Assembly: GCA_022843385.1 (NCBI GenBank)
Contig: JALHNT010000056.1
Span: 1-46,564 of the forward strand
DNA: 46,564 bases
From: Anaerolineae bacterium
GTDB lineage: Bacteria > Chloroflexota > Anaerolineae > Aggregatilineales > Phototrophicaceae
Reading direction: 5' to 3'
Shown: in pieces, positions 33,594 to 42,062 of the stretch
Layout of the letters: every line of letters begins with the position of its first letter
How positions within the stretch are numbered: the stretch's first letter is position 1
Program-made: the position numbers and the translations under genes
The notes under the pieces: generated by a model
Told to the model about the DNA's origin: nothing
The model's database searches: none
The model's input: only the letters and a program-made list of their open reading frames with translations

Positions 33594-34349
33594 TCAACCA
33601 CTCACCAGAGTCACCAACTTGATGACGGCAAATAAGCCGAAAGCGGCATGAACGATGAATGCCGCGCGGGTGGAACCGGTGTTTAACCGCACCGCGCCAA
33701 AGATCAGCCCGGCCACAAAAGGATAAACCAGCCCATACCACCACACCAGCACGCTGTTGGGATCAGTGGCGTAGAAGATCAGGTGAAAGAGGGCATAGAG
33801 CAAGGAAGTCAACAGATAGCCCGGCCACGGGCCGAGGCGCGCCCGCAGCGCCGGCAGCAGCACCCCACGAAAGACCAGTTCTTCGCCCAGCGGTTGAAAG
33901 ATGACCATCAACACCACCGCAAAGACCCAGCCGAGCGGCGGAATGCTGCGCTGGTAGAGCAGGAAGTCGGTGTACAGCCGCATCAGTTCCAGTTCCGGCC
34001 AGAAGGTGCCGGTCACGCCACGCAACAGCACATCGAGCGTCACCGCCAGACCGACGCCGATTAGCAGCAGGAAGAATGTATTTGGCAGTGGGGATTGGCT
34101 GTCGAAGCGCAAGGCGGCCCTCTGCTTCGGCTGACTAAGGTAGATGAAGACGAACATCGCCATCAGGGCAGTGGTGATGGTCCAGCCGACCACCAGTGTA
34201 TACGACTGGTCAGGGACGAAGATGCTGGCAAGCGCCGCCCCCAGAATCATAGCGGCTGCCGCGGCTAACAAGGCTGCCAGCGCCGCGCCAAGTCCCCAGG
34301 GCGGGGCTGCTTCAGTGGCGCGGATGCTGAGCCAAATGGATCGAAACAT
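33594..34349 (-). CDS. CPBP-family intramembrane protease (CAAX prenyl protease 2-like)
   Basis: 251 residues from ATG 34349, with AGGAG eight bases upstream; an earlier in-frame start at 34373 lacks this. About seven hydrophobic spans. The catalytic motifs of the CPBP/ABI family are present: EExxxR in PLGEELVFRGVLLPAL, the FxxxH motif in LLYALFHLIFY, and a later segment, YPFVAGLIFGAVRLNTGSTR, followed by FIVHAAFGLFAVI, where the third conserved polar residue lies. Such proteins cleave peptide bonds within the membrane; the substrate is unknown. It lies next to the IS5-like remnant and is divergent from the histidine kinase gene. Confidence 0.88.
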   Translation of the reverse strand: MFRSIWLSIRATEAAPPWGLGAALAALLAAAAAMILGAALASIFVPDQSYTLVVGWTITTALMAMFVFIYLSQPKQRAALRFDSQSPLPNTFFLLLIGVGLAVTLDVLLRGVTGTFWPELELMRLYTDFLLYQRSIPPLGWVFAVVLMVIFQPLGEELVFRGVLLPALRARLGPWPGYLLTSLLYALFHLIFYATDPNSVLVWWYGLVYPFVAGLIFGAVRLNTGSTRAAFIVHAAFGLFAVIKLVTLVSG

Positions 34350-34436
34350 GTGGATGGCTCCTGTTGATAACAATCTTCATTCTTGCACGAGAGCATAAGC
34401 TGTGGATGAGTAGCGCTATGAATTGTAAATTTCCGT

Positions 34437-34442
34437 TATAAT
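34437..34442 (+). promoter_or_regulatory. Candidate -10 box for the histidine kinase gene
   Basis: A perfect TATAAT hexamer lies 43 bases before the ATG in the divergent intergenic region. No convincing -35 hexamer is at the expected distance. Confidence 0.35.
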
Positions 34443-34485
34443 AAAGGCTACGGGTGCATAATAGATCCTTAGAGGCACACACGGG

Positions 34486-36387
34486 ATGACTGATCCATTC
34501 CTCAGCCTGTCGCTGATTGCAACCGTGATGCTTGCGCTTGCCATACTGAGTTTGCTGGCTCATTATACCAGTCCGCGATTCGGGTTTGCGCCACTCGTCA
34601 CTTTGATCGGGGGTTTGACCGTCATTTTGCAGTATCAGGTCGGCGCTTACGTCCAGCCGCTGCGGAATGTGTTTATCTTCCTCGACGCCACCATCACGCT
34701 CCCTGTGCTGGTGATGATCATCCTGGTGATCTATATCAGCAATGGCAGCGGTGCCGCCCGCATGACCATCTTTGGCGTTCTGGCGCTCAGTGTGCTGACA
34801 GCGCTTATTCTGACGGTGTATCAGGTGGTGCTGCGTCTGCCCGGCACCGGCGGCAGCCTGCCCTTCTCCTTCGATACCATCAACCTGTTCAAACCGCGCG
34901 TCACCTTCGCCTCGATGATCGCGCTGTCGGTCAATCTATTCATGATTGCGGTCATCTATCAGGGATTCCACAAGGTGTTCCCACGCCTGCCGGAAGCCTT
35001 CATCACCGGCGCATCGCTCATGATCGTGCTGTGGATTGATGCCATCCTGTTTCATTTAATCGCTGATTTTGGCAATCTGAACTTCCTCGTCGTCCTGCCC
35101 GGCGATATTCTGGGCAAGACCTTTTCCGGTCTGGTGTTGTGGCTGCCAGTCGGGTTGTACCTTCAGTTCGTCGCGCCGCATCTGCCGGGGCATCAGGGGC
35201 CGCAGGGCCGTAAGCTGCTGGAGGTGTTCTTTTTCCAGCGCGACCAGTACCGGCTGGAACTGAGCCGGGTGTCTGCTGCGCTGCGCGCCTCGCAGATCCG
35301 TCTGCGCCAGGATGAAGAATACTATCGCCAGATCACCGATAATGTTGAAGAGGCCTTGTGGCTGTTCGATCTGAAGGCCAATCGCCTGACTTACATCAAT
35401 CCGGCTTATGAGCGCATCTGGGGTGTGCTGGCGGCTGAGGCCTATGCCAGCTCAGGATTTTTCTCGAATTCACTCCATCCTGAGGATCGGGTGCGGGTGC
35501 TGGCGGCGGCGCAGGATCGCCATCGCGGCGATTATGATGTCGAGTATCGTATTGTCCGCCCGGATCAGCAGGTGCGCTGGATTCGCGAACGCGCTTTCCC
35601 GATCTATGATGACATGGGGCAGGTCTATCGCGTCACCGGCATTGCCGAAGATATCACCCAGTCCAAAGCGCTGCAGCAGCATGAAGCCGAGCTGGCAATA
35701 CAACGCGAGAAAGTGGATCTGCTGCATAACTTCATCAGCGAAGCGGCGCATGACTTACGCAGCCCGCTGACTTCGATCAACCTCAAAATCTATGCTCTCA
35801 ACAAGACGACCGATGAAACCCTGCGCAGCAAGTATCTGGATGATCTGCAGCGCCTGACCGAGCGCACCAATATGCTGATTGATGATCTGTTCACACTCTC
35901 GCGCCTGGAAGCCGCTTCCAGCCTGAGCTTCACCGTGACCGATCTGAAAGCCATGCTTCAGAAGTTATGCGACGATTTGCAGGGGAAATTTGAACGCAAA
36001 CAGATCACGCTCGATCTGCAACTGACTGAACTGCCGATGAAAACGCCGGCTGATGAACGTGATCTGACGCGGGCACTGGAGAACCTCATCAACAACGCCA
36101 TCAACTATACTGAGCCGGGCGGCAAGGTACAGGTGAGCGCCACCCCGAACGGACAGCATGTCATCCGCATCAGCGATACTGGCATCGGCATCCCGGAGCC
36201 AGAGATCCCCAAAGTATTTGACCGGCTGTATCGCGGTTCAAACGCCCGCAGCGCCGACCCCAACGGCAGCGGACTGGGATTATCGATTGTGCAGCGGGTG
36301 ATTACGCTGCATCAGGGGAAGATCGAAGTTGAGAGCCGGTTGAATGAGGGAACCACTTTCATCATCCAGCTACCCAAAGCCAAGTAA
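34486..36387 (+). CDS. Membrane sensor histidine kinase with PAS domain
   Basis: 633 residues. An N-terminal block of six or seven hydrophobic spans (1-230) is not a recognised sensor type; its FLDATITLPVLVMIILVIYI and IVLWIDAILFHLIADFG segments faintly recall YhhQ-like transporters. A linker helix (245-275) leads to a PAS domain at about 278-392 (YYRQITDNVEEALWLFDLKA ... YRIVRPDQQVRWIRERAFPI). HisKA follows with H422 in AAHDLRSPLTS, then HATPase_c with NLINNAINY, ISDTGIGIPE, VFDRLYRG and GSGLGLSIVQR. All catalytic boxes are intact, so it should autophosphorylate. No response regulator adjoins; partners could be the FHA-receiver protein (28890) or a distant regulator. Confidence 0.9.
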   Translation: MTDPFLSLSLIATVMLALAILSLLAHYTSPRFGFAPLVTLIGGLTVILQYQVGAYVQPLRNVFIFLDATITLPVLVMIILVIYISNGSGAARMTIFGVLALSVLTALILTVYQVVLRLPGTGGSLPFSFDTINLFKPRVTFASMIALSVNLFMIAVIYQGFHKVFPRLPEAFITGASLMIVLWIDAILFHLIADFGNLNFLVVLPGDILGKTFSGLVLWLPVGLYLQFVAPHLPGHQGPQGRKLLEVFFFQRDQYRLELSRVSAALRASQIRLRQDEEYYRQITDNVEEALWLFDLKANRLTYINPAYERIWGVLAAEAYASSGFFSNSLHPEDRVRVLAAAQDRHRGDYDVEYRIVRPDQQVRWIRERAFPIYDDMGQVYRVTGIAEDITQSKALQQHEAELAIQREKVDLLHNFISEAAHDLRSPLTSINLKIYALNKTTDETLRSKYLDDLQRLTERTNMLIDDLFTLSRLEAASSLSFTVTDLKAMLQKLCDDLQGKFERKQITLDLQLTELPMKTPADERDLTRALENLINNAINYTEPGGKVQVSATPNGQHVIRISDTGIGIPEPEIPKVFDRLYRGSNARSADPNGSGLGLSIVQRVITLHQGKIEVESRLNEGTTFIIQLPKAK

Positions 36388-36445
36388 GGATTGTAGTGCC
36401 ATCGCTATCTGAGATGGGTGCGCCGTTATTGTGTCAGGATCATGA

Positions 36446-37060
36446 ATGAACATTCAAGTCGATGTGTGGTCTGACTTCGTCTGACCGTGGTGTTTTCTGG
36501 TGTCGGCCAGTTTGGCCCGACTGCAACAATCGCATGGCGTGACCATTGTCTGGCGTTCCTATGAACTGCGTCCTGCCGGCTCACCGCCGATCCCGCCCTG
36601 GTATCAGGAACGCATCGCCGCCATGCGACCACAGTTCGAAGCGATGGCGAAGCAACAGTATGGTCTGGAGATTCGTTCTGGCCCTTTCGGCATCAACAGC
36701 CGTCCAGCGCTGATCGGGGCGAAATATGCCGAATCCCAGGGGGTGGGCGCAGCCTATCATGACGCGGTGTTCCGCGCCTACTGGCAGCAGTCACGCGATA
36801 TCCAGGATATTGACGTGCTGATCGACATCGCCCAGGCGGTCGGGCTTGAGACCGAGGCGTTCCGCACCGCGCTGGACGAAGCAGCTCATGATGAGTCCGT
36901 CAGCGGCGATGTGGCGCAGGCGATGGCGATGGGCATTGAAGGCGTTCCGGCGCTGCTCTTCGCCGGACGTTATCTGGTCAATGGAGCGCAGCCGTATGAG
37001 ACGCTGGTGCGGGTGATGCAGCAGGTGGAAGAACGGCTGAAACAGGAGCCGCCCGCTTAA
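36446..37060 (+). CDS. FrnE/DsbA-like thiol oxidoreductase, probable selenoprotein (in-frame UGA at residue 13)
   Basis: 204 residues if UGA 36482-36484 is read through. From ATG 36446 (AGGA six bases upstream) the frame gives MNIQVDVWSDFV, UGA, PWCFLVSASLARL and continues to TAA at 37058. In FrnE-like DsbA proteins this place holds the redox motif CPWC, so the UGA replaces the nucleophilic cysteine exactly: UPWC. The rest is normal for the family, including the cis-proline loop IEGVPALLFAG. A stem-loop 25 bases past the UGA fits a bacterial SECIS. The family handles dithiol-disulfide exchange in the cytosol (no signal peptide). The alternative is a nonsense mutation with restart at GTG 36500, which would leave a protein without its active site. 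Its stop shares TTAA with the convergent gene. Confidence 0.8.
36482..36521 (+). promoter_or_regulatory. UGA codon and candidate bacterial SECIS stem-loop
   Basis: GTCGGCCA (36502-36509) pairs with TGGCC-GAC (36513-36521, C518 or a neighbour bulged) around the loop GTT (36510-36512). The loop begins with G and starts 25 bases after the UGA. As I recall the published bacterial SECIS rules, a short apical loop with a G in its first two positions, 16-37 bases past the UGA, on a stem of at least four pairs is expected. Confidence 0.5.
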
Positions 37061-37884
37061 GTCGGCACGAGGTTGTTGAATTCGCCGGTATCACGGATGT
37101 TGGCGGTGGAACGTGGCGGGTTGAGATAGCGCAGGCTCTTGCGCATGGCAGCCACCTCGTCCATCTCCAGCGTCATGCTGGGCTGCAACGGCAGCGCGCG
37201 GATCTGCGGCAGGATTTTGGAATACTCCAGCACACCTTGGCTCAGCCCACGATGCAGATCCAGCTTGCCATCGTGATTGTTCATGTGGGTATGGACGACC
37301 AGGTCTTCCAGCGAGTCCAGCCAGACGGAAAACGGCACTTCGCCAAACAGGTAGGCGTGACCGATGTCGAGGCAAGCGCGCAGGTTGGGATGACCGATCT
37401 GACGGATGACATCGCCGATGATGTCCGGGTCAAATTCCCACATATTCTCGACCGCGATGGTGACATCGTACTGACCGGCATAATCGGCCAGCGGTTCCCA
37501 GAATTTCAGGTTGCGCTGCTGCCAGCCGCGCCGGTATTCCATCGTATGGATGGCAGCGATAAAGTTGGCATGAAACACCACCACATGAATATCCAGTTCG
37601 GCGGCGATACGGATGGCGTGCTGGTAGCGTTCAATACAGACTTCATTGATGCGGGCATCCGGGCTGCCGGGAGCCATATCCATGAACGGACCATGCAGCG
37701 AGCGTTTGCCGGGAACACTGTTCAGCAGTGGACGGTAACGGTCAATCGCACCCTGCCAGTCGTCATCCAGCAGTTGGGGGAAGGCAAAGGCCATCAGCTC
37801 GATGCCCAGCCCGTATTCCTGTGCCAGTTGCACACATTCATGGATGTTGCGCTCGCTGGCGCTCAATAGAACCTGATCCGTCAC
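37057..37884 (-). CDS. Sugar phosphate isomerase/epimerase-like TIM-barrel protein
   Basis: 275 residues from GTG 37884, with GAGG five bases upstream. The protein follows the xylose isomerase-like/AP endonuclease 2 TIM barrel: LAQEYGLGIELMAFAFP, SLHGPFMDMAPGSPDARI, DIHVVVFHANFIAAIH, VTIAVENMWEFDPDIIGDVI, LRACLDIGHAYLFGEVPF, LVVHTHMNNHDGKLDLHRGL and LTLEM-type PSMTLEMDE. Metal ligands are likely the Glu in AVENM, the Asp and His in LDIGHA, His in HTHMNNHDG and the final Glu in LEMDE. The substrate is unknown; both sugar isomerases/epimerases and DNA-repair relatives share this fold. It is convergent with the FrnE-like gene, sharing the stop-codon bases TTAA. Confidence 0.85.
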   Translation of the reverse strand: MTDQVLLSASERNIHECVQLAQEYGLGIELMAFAFPQLLDDDWQGAIDRYRPLLNSVPGKRSLHGPFMDMAPGSPDARINEVCIERYQHAIRIAAELDIHVVVFHANFIAAIHTMEYRRGWQQRNLKFWEPLADYAGQYDVTIAVENMWEFDPDIIGDVIRQIGHPNLRACLDIGHAYLFGEVPFSVWLDSLEDLVVHTHMNNHDGKLDLHRGLSQGVLEYSKILPQIRALPLQPSMTLEMDEVAAMRKSLRYLNPPRSTANIRDTGEFNNLVPT

Positions 37885-38018
37885 ATCCGCCTCGACTCGT
37901 TAGAGAGTTGTTATTTGCTACAGTGTACATCAAAATTGAATTCGTCAATGATAAGGTTTGTTGCCGCAAACATTACAACAAAGTCCACAACCAGGATAGC
38001 GTCTGAAGGGTTGACAGC

Positions 38019-39557
38019 ATGAAAATTGCACAGGGTCGGGGCTTCTGGGTGCTGCTGGCGACCATCCTCGCTTCCAGTATGGCCTTCATCGACAGCACCG
38101 CGCTGGGTGTCGCCATGCCGCGCATCCAGACCGATATGCAGATGAGCGGGGCGCAGCCCTTCTGGGTGACCAATGCCTATCTGTTGTTCCTGGCGGCGCT
38201 CATCCTGGTGGGTGGCTCGTTGGGCGATCGCTATGGGCGCAAACGAATTTTCATGCTGGGGATCATCATCTTTTCCGGCGCATCGCTGGCCTGTGGGCTG
38301 GCTCCAACGGTGGATATTCTGATTATCGCGCGGGCGGTGAAAGGCATCGGCGGCGCGCTGATGGTGCCGGGCAGCCTGGCGATCCTGTCGGCCTCCTTCC
38401 CCGCCGAAAGCCGGGGCGCAGCCATCGGTCTGTGGTCAACCGCCAGTACGCTGACGACGCTGGGCGGGCCGGTGCTGGGCGGCTGGCTGGCGGCGCAGGG
38501 GTTGTGGCGCTGGGTCTTCTTCATCAATCTGCCGCTGGCGCTGGTGTCGTTGGTCGCCCTGTGGACGCGAGTGGATGAAAGTCACGATGAAGCGGCTCCA
38601 CGCCAGTTGGACTGGCTGGGGGCAGGGTTGGTCACAATCGGGCTGGCCGGCGTGACCTACGGCTTCATGGAAGCGCCGACCTACGGCTATGGTGATCCGC
38701 GCATTTTTCTCTTGTTAGGGCTGGGCATCCTTGCTCTGATCGTGTTTGTGGTGGTCGAGCTGCGGCTGCCTAACCCGATGGTCCCGCCGGGTCTGTTCGC
38801 TTCCCGCGCCTTCAGCGGCACCAACCTGTTGACCTTCTTCCTCTATGGAGCGCTGGGGGTGTTCTCGACCTTTCTGCCATTCAATCTGGCGCAGATTCAG
38901 CGGTATCCCGAAGATGTCATCGGGCTGGTGATGCTGCCACTGAGTCTGCTGCTGGCGCTGCTCTCGACCTGGGCCGGCGGTCTTTCAGCACGCATCGGGC
39001 CGCGTCCGCTGCTCACGCTGGGGCCGGCGCTGGCGGGAGCCGGGTTCTTTCTGTTCGCGCTGCCAGGTGTCACCCAGGGGCCGAACGATTACTGGACGAC
39101 ATTTTTCCCCGGCGTGGTGCTGCTGGGAATCGGCATGGGTCTAACAGTGGCGCCGCTGACGACGACAGTCATGAGTTCGGCTCCAGCCCACAGCAGCGGC
39201 GTCGCCTCGGCCATCAACAATGCGGTCGCCCGCACTGCCAGCGTCCTCGCCATCGCCATCCTGACAGCGCTGGCACTGACCACCTTCAGCAGCGGGCTGG
39301 AGCAACGGACAGTCGCCCTCAACCTGACCACCGAGGAGCAGGCTTTGGTGCGCGCTGAGGCTCCCAAACTGGCTGCTGCGGAAGTTCCCAGCGGCCTGCC
39401 CGACGCGCTGGTGCCGGATGTACAGGCGGCGCTGGACTGGGCATTTGTCGATAGCTTCCGTTTGCTGGCGATCATCACAGCCGCCCTGGCCTGGATCAGC
39501 GCCCTGATCGCATACTTCACACTCCGTCCACAGCGGACAGCGAGTTCAGCCGCCTGA
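38019..39557 (+). CDS. MFS drug exporter, DHA2 (14-TM, EmrB/QacA) family
   Basis: 512 residues with about fourteen hydrophobic segments. Motif A after span 2 is GGSLGDRYGRKRIFMLG. Span 1 carries SSMAFIDSTALGVAMPRIQ, the DHA2-type D-x-T-xx-x-x-A-x-P motif. Motif C is WSTASTLTTLGGPVLGGWLA. These features place it with proton-driven multidrug exporters of the EmrB/QacA type. The substrate is unknown. GAAGGG precedes the ATG. Its stop codon overlaps the methyltransferase ATG (TGATG), so the two are translationally coupled. There is no TetR- or MarR-type regulator next to it. Confidence 0.9.
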   Translation: MKIAQGRGFWVLLATILASSMAFIDSTALGVAMPRIQTDMQMSGAQPFWVTNAYLLFLAALILVGGSLGDRYGRKRIFMLGIIIFSGASLACGLAPTVDILIIARAVKGIGGALMVPGSLAILSASFPAESRGAAIGLWSTASTLTTLGGPVLGGWLAAQGLWRWVFFINLPLALVSLVALWTRVDESHDEAAPRQLDWLGAGLVTIGLAGVTYGFMEAPTYGYGDPRIFLLLGLGILALIVFVVVELRLPNPMVPPGLFASRAFSGTNLLTFFLYGALGVFSTFLPFNLAQIQRYPEDVIGLVMLPLSLLLALLSTWAGGLSARIGPRPLLTLGPALAGAGFFLFALPGVTQGPNDYWTTFFPGVVLLGIGMGLTVAPLTTTVMSSAPAHSSGVASAINNAVARTASVLAIAILTALALTTFSSGLEQRTVALNLTTEEQALVRAEAPKLAAAEVPSGLPDALVPDVQAALDWAFVDSFRLLAIITAALAWISALIAYFTLRPQRTASSAA

Positions 39558-40267
39558 TGGATGCCGCGACGATCAGCCGCCTGAACGCCATCAACCGTGA
39601 GTTCTACCGCATCACAGCCGACTCATTCGACCAGACGCGCGGCGCGGCCTGGCCGGGGTGGAAGCGCTCGGTACCCTATCTGCATTTTCCGTTGAGCGTG
39701 CTGGATGTCGGCTGTGGCAATGGACGCTTCGCCCTGTTCCTCCATTCCATCGCGCCAGCCGATGCCGGCTTTCACTATACCGGACTCGACAGCAATCCGG
39801 CGCTGCTGAGTCACGCACACGACGCCCTGAAAGACACACCACATCTGAACCTGAAGCTGGAAGCGCGGGATATTCTGGAACAGCCGCTGCTTGAGGGCGA
39901 ATATGATCTGGTCACGCTGTTCGGCGTACTCCACCACATCCCCGGCAGCCAGCAGCGGCAGCAGTTCATGAGTCAATGGGCAGCGCGGCTGAAACCGGGC
40001 GGCCTGCTGGCCTTCAGTGCCTGGCGCTTTTATGAGTACGAGCGCTTCCGCCAGCGCATTGTCCCCTGGCCGGATGACATCCAGGTGGAGGAACATGATT
40101 ACCTGCTCGACTGGCGGCGTGGCGAAACGGCGCTGCGCTACTGCCATTACACCGATGATGCCGAACATCAACGGCTGGTCGCCAGCAGCGGATTGCAGGA
40201 GATCATCCGGTACCGGGCTGATGGTGAGGGTGGCAGCGCGAACTGCTACAGCCTGCTGCAAAAATGA
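39557..40267 (+). CDS. Class I SAM-dependent methyltransferase (Trm9-like)
   Basis: 236 residues. Motif I is SVLDVGCGNGRFALFL (about 47-62), followed by the acidic loop HYTGLDSNPALL, motif II ARDILEQPLLEGEYDLVTLF with GVLHHIPG, and LKPGGLLAFSAWRF. The C-terminal HDYLLDWRRGETALRYCHYT resembles a segment found in Trm9-type tRNA methyltransferases, which modify wobble uridine; that link is approximate. The N-terminus (INREFYRITADSFDQTR) fits the same group. It overlaps the MFS exporter gene by one base (TGATG), so it is co-translated with it; a functional link with export is possible but not shown. Confidence 0.85.
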   Translation: MDAATISRLNAINREFYRITADSFDQTRGAAWPGWKRSVPYLHFPLSVLDVGCGNGRFALFLHSIAPADAGFHYTGLDSNPALLSHAHDALKDTPHLNLKLEARDILEQPLLEGEYDLVTLFGVLHHIPGSQQRQQFMSQWAARLKPGGLLAFSAWRFYEYERFRQRIVPWPDDIQVEEHDYLLDWRRGETALRYCHYTDDAEHQRLVASSGLQEIIRYRADGEGGSANCYSLLQK

Positions 40268-40281
40268 GACAGTCTTCATCT

Positions 40282-40296
40282 GCCGGTAAGACCGGC
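40282..40296 (+). terminator. Short GC hairpin after the methyltransferase gene
   Basis: GCCGGT pairs with ACCGGC around a three-base loop, 14 bases after the stop codon. Weak: no T-run follows (TTCAGG). Confidence 0.3.
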
Positions 40297-40356
40297 TTCA
40301 GGTAGATCTTCTAAAATCAAATCATAATTTCACTCTTCAGCAGGAGAACCCATCCG

Positions 40357-40677
40357 ATGCCCCTCATCGTCAAGGAACGAAACAGCGGCGAGCTCATCGC
40401 CAGCGCCGAAGAAAATCAGGGTGCGCGCGTCTTTGAAGGCAACTGGTACTTCAACCCGGAGGCGGTGCAGATGGCACACCTCAGCGTGACCGAGCGCACC
40501 TATACCTGCCCCTACAAGGGCGTTTGCTTCTGGATCGACCTGAAAGGTGCGGATGGCAGCAGCACCCAGAATGTGGGCTGGGTGTATCGCAATCCCAAGC
40601 CGGGCTATGAATTCATCAAGGATCAGATCGCCTTCTACGCCCGCGCGACGCCTGGTACGCTGTCGGAAAAAGCCTGA
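40357..40677 (+). CDS. DUF427 family protein
   Basis: 106 residues. KERNSGELIASAEENQGARV, GNWYFNPEAVQMAHL, TYTCPYKGVCFWIDLKGAD and YRNPKPGYEFIKDQIAFYAR match the compact DUF427 beta fold, in which a strictly placed Pro-Tyr-Lys-Gly segment is usual (here CPYKGVC). There are two cysteines around that segment. The biochemical function is not established. AGGAGA lies well placed before the ATG, and a 10-bp hairpin follows the stop. It appears to be a single gene. Confidence 0.9.
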   Translation: MPLIVKERNSGELIASAEENQGARVFEGNWYFNPEAVQMAHLSVTERTYTCPYKGVCFWIDLKGADGSSTQNVGWVYRNPKPGYEFIKDQIAFYARATPGTLSEKA

Positions 40678-40689
40678 ACTGAATTCCAC

Positions 40690-40726
40690 GCCTGAGGGTT
40701 GAACACCATTCCCACCACCCTCAGGC
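40690..40726 (+). terminator. Hairpin after the DUF427 gene
   Basis: GCCTGAGGGT (40690-40699) pairs perfectly with ACCCTCAGGC (40717-40726) across a 17-base loop. No T-run follows, so this is a candidate only. Confidence 0.5.
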
Positions 40727-40907
40727 ACATCCCCATCGCCGCCTGCTTGCCACATACCCCTACAAACGGGGGGTTGCTGAAGCAACCTCAGACTCGCTAT
40801 ATTATGAATCACAAGATTGACCTTATGATCTAGACTTTGGCCCACGCCATGGGAATTCGCCCACTGTTCTGCCAACCGTTGGGGTAGCGCAAGCAGGGTT
40901 CAGCAAT

Positions 40908-41975
40908 ATGGCGACACAAAATGAAGATATCATTCTACATAATTCACTGAGTACCACTCAGGCGCGGACGTGGCTTGGACAGGACGAGCATCACCCTCAT
41001 TCGGATGCGCCGGATACCCCCATTAGCGAGACAGATGGTGTGACCATCGAAGCCCTCACGCATCAACTGTGTGCGGCTGGCAATCGTCGTGAACGATTCA
41101 ACGCAGCCTGGGCGCTGCGCCGGATCGGGCAGCCTGCGATGGGGGCGCTGCTGGCCGGATTGCGTGAAGGTGATGAAGAAACGCAGATGCTGGCGGCGAT
41201 GGCGCTGGCGAATACCGGGCGTGCGGCTGTTGAGTACCTGATTGATATGCTGCAAAATGCGCCGGATGCCGTGCGCCAGAAGACGATCTGGGTGCTATGG
41301 AAGATTGGCGATCTGCGGGCTGTTGATCCACTGATCGCTGCCCTGCACGACGATCCGAACGCCAAAACGCGGCGTTATGCGGCCTGGGCGTTGGGTCAGC
41401 TCCGCGATGATCGGGCCATCCCCGATCTGATCCGCGCGCTGGGTGATGAGAATGATCGCGTGCGCGTCGATGCCGCGATTGCACTGGAACGGATGGGGCA
41501 ACGCGCAGTTGAACCGCTGCTCCAGGCCTTGTTCACCGGCAGCGCCAACGTTCGCATCGGTGCCGCGAAGTCGCTGGCGTGGTTACAGGATACTGGCGCG
41601 GTGGATCTGCTGATCGCGGCGCTGAAGGATGATGATGCTGAAGTGCGGGTGTATGCCGCGTATGCGCTGGGCTGGATTGATGATGTGCGCGCGGTCATGC
41701 CGCTGGTCGAAGCCCTGTACGATGAGGCAGCCGAAGTGCGGGCGCAGGCGGCAGCATCGTTGGGTTGGCTGGGCGATGAACGGGCGGTCGAGCCGTTGCT
41801 GCATGTGCTGGATGATGAGAATGCCCTGCTGACTTATGCCGCAGTCGAGGCGCTGGGCAATCTGGGCGATGTCCGGGCGATTGCGCCGCTGGTGCTGGCG
41901 TATCAGGAAGATGCAGGCAAAGTGCGGTATGCAGCCCGTGATGCCCTGCGCAAATTGCGCTATACCTATTTGTGA
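40908..41975 (+). CDS. HEAT-repeat (PBS lyase-like) protein
   Basis: 355 residues. About 45 non-repetitive residues (ATQNEDIILHNSLSTTQART...) are followed by nine to ten HEAT units of about 31 residues, such as FNAAWALRRIGQPAMGALLA, DPLIAALHDDPNAKTRRYAA, WALGQLRDDRAIPDLIRALG, VYAAYALGWIDDVRAVMPLV and EPLLHVLDDENALLTYAAVE. There is no signal peptide or membrane span. It is likely a cytoplasmic protein-binding solenoid. Unlike the HEAT gene at the left edge, its repeats are well diverged at DNA level. A second HEAT gene follows after a strong terminator. AGCAGGG lies upstream of the ATG. Confidence 0.88.
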   Translation: MATQNEDIILHNSLSTTQARTWLGQDEHHPHSDAPDTPISETDGVTIEALTHQLCAAGNRRERFNAAWALRRIGQPAMGALLAGLREGDEETQMLAAMALANTGRAAVEYLIDMLQNAPDAVRQKTIWVLWKIGDLRAVDPLIAALHDDPNAKTRRYAAWALGQLRDDRAIPDLIRALGDENDRVRVDAAIALERMGQRAVEPLLQALFTGSANVRIGAAKSLAWLQDTGAVDLLIAALKDDDAEVRVYAAYALGWIDDVRAVMPLVEALYDEAAEVRAQAAASLGWLGDERAVEPLLHVLDDENALLTYAAVEALGNLGDVRAIAPLVLAYQEDAGKVRYAARDALRKLRYTYL

Positions 41976-42014
41976 GCTTGTGTGTTCAAGACGCGGTTTT
42001 CCCGGTAAACTTTG

Positions 42015-42047
42015 AAGAGGTGAGCATCTGGCTCGCCTCTTTTGTTT
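42015..42047 (+). terminator. Intrinsic terminator between two HEAT genes
   Basis: AAGAGGTGAGC (42015-42025) pairs with GCTCGCCTCTT (42031-42041; one G-U pair) around the loop ATCTG, followed by TTGTTT. It ends just before the ribosome binding site of the next gene, so expression of that gene depends on read-through or on a promoter inside or after the hairpin. Confidence 0.75.
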
Positions 42048-42062
42048 CACGAGGATAGCTTT

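Noticed and set aside
36500..37060. FrnE-like protein starting at GTG 36500
   Set aside because: This start would omit the active-site motif and has no ribosome binding site, while ATG 36446 has one and restores the full domain through the UGA.
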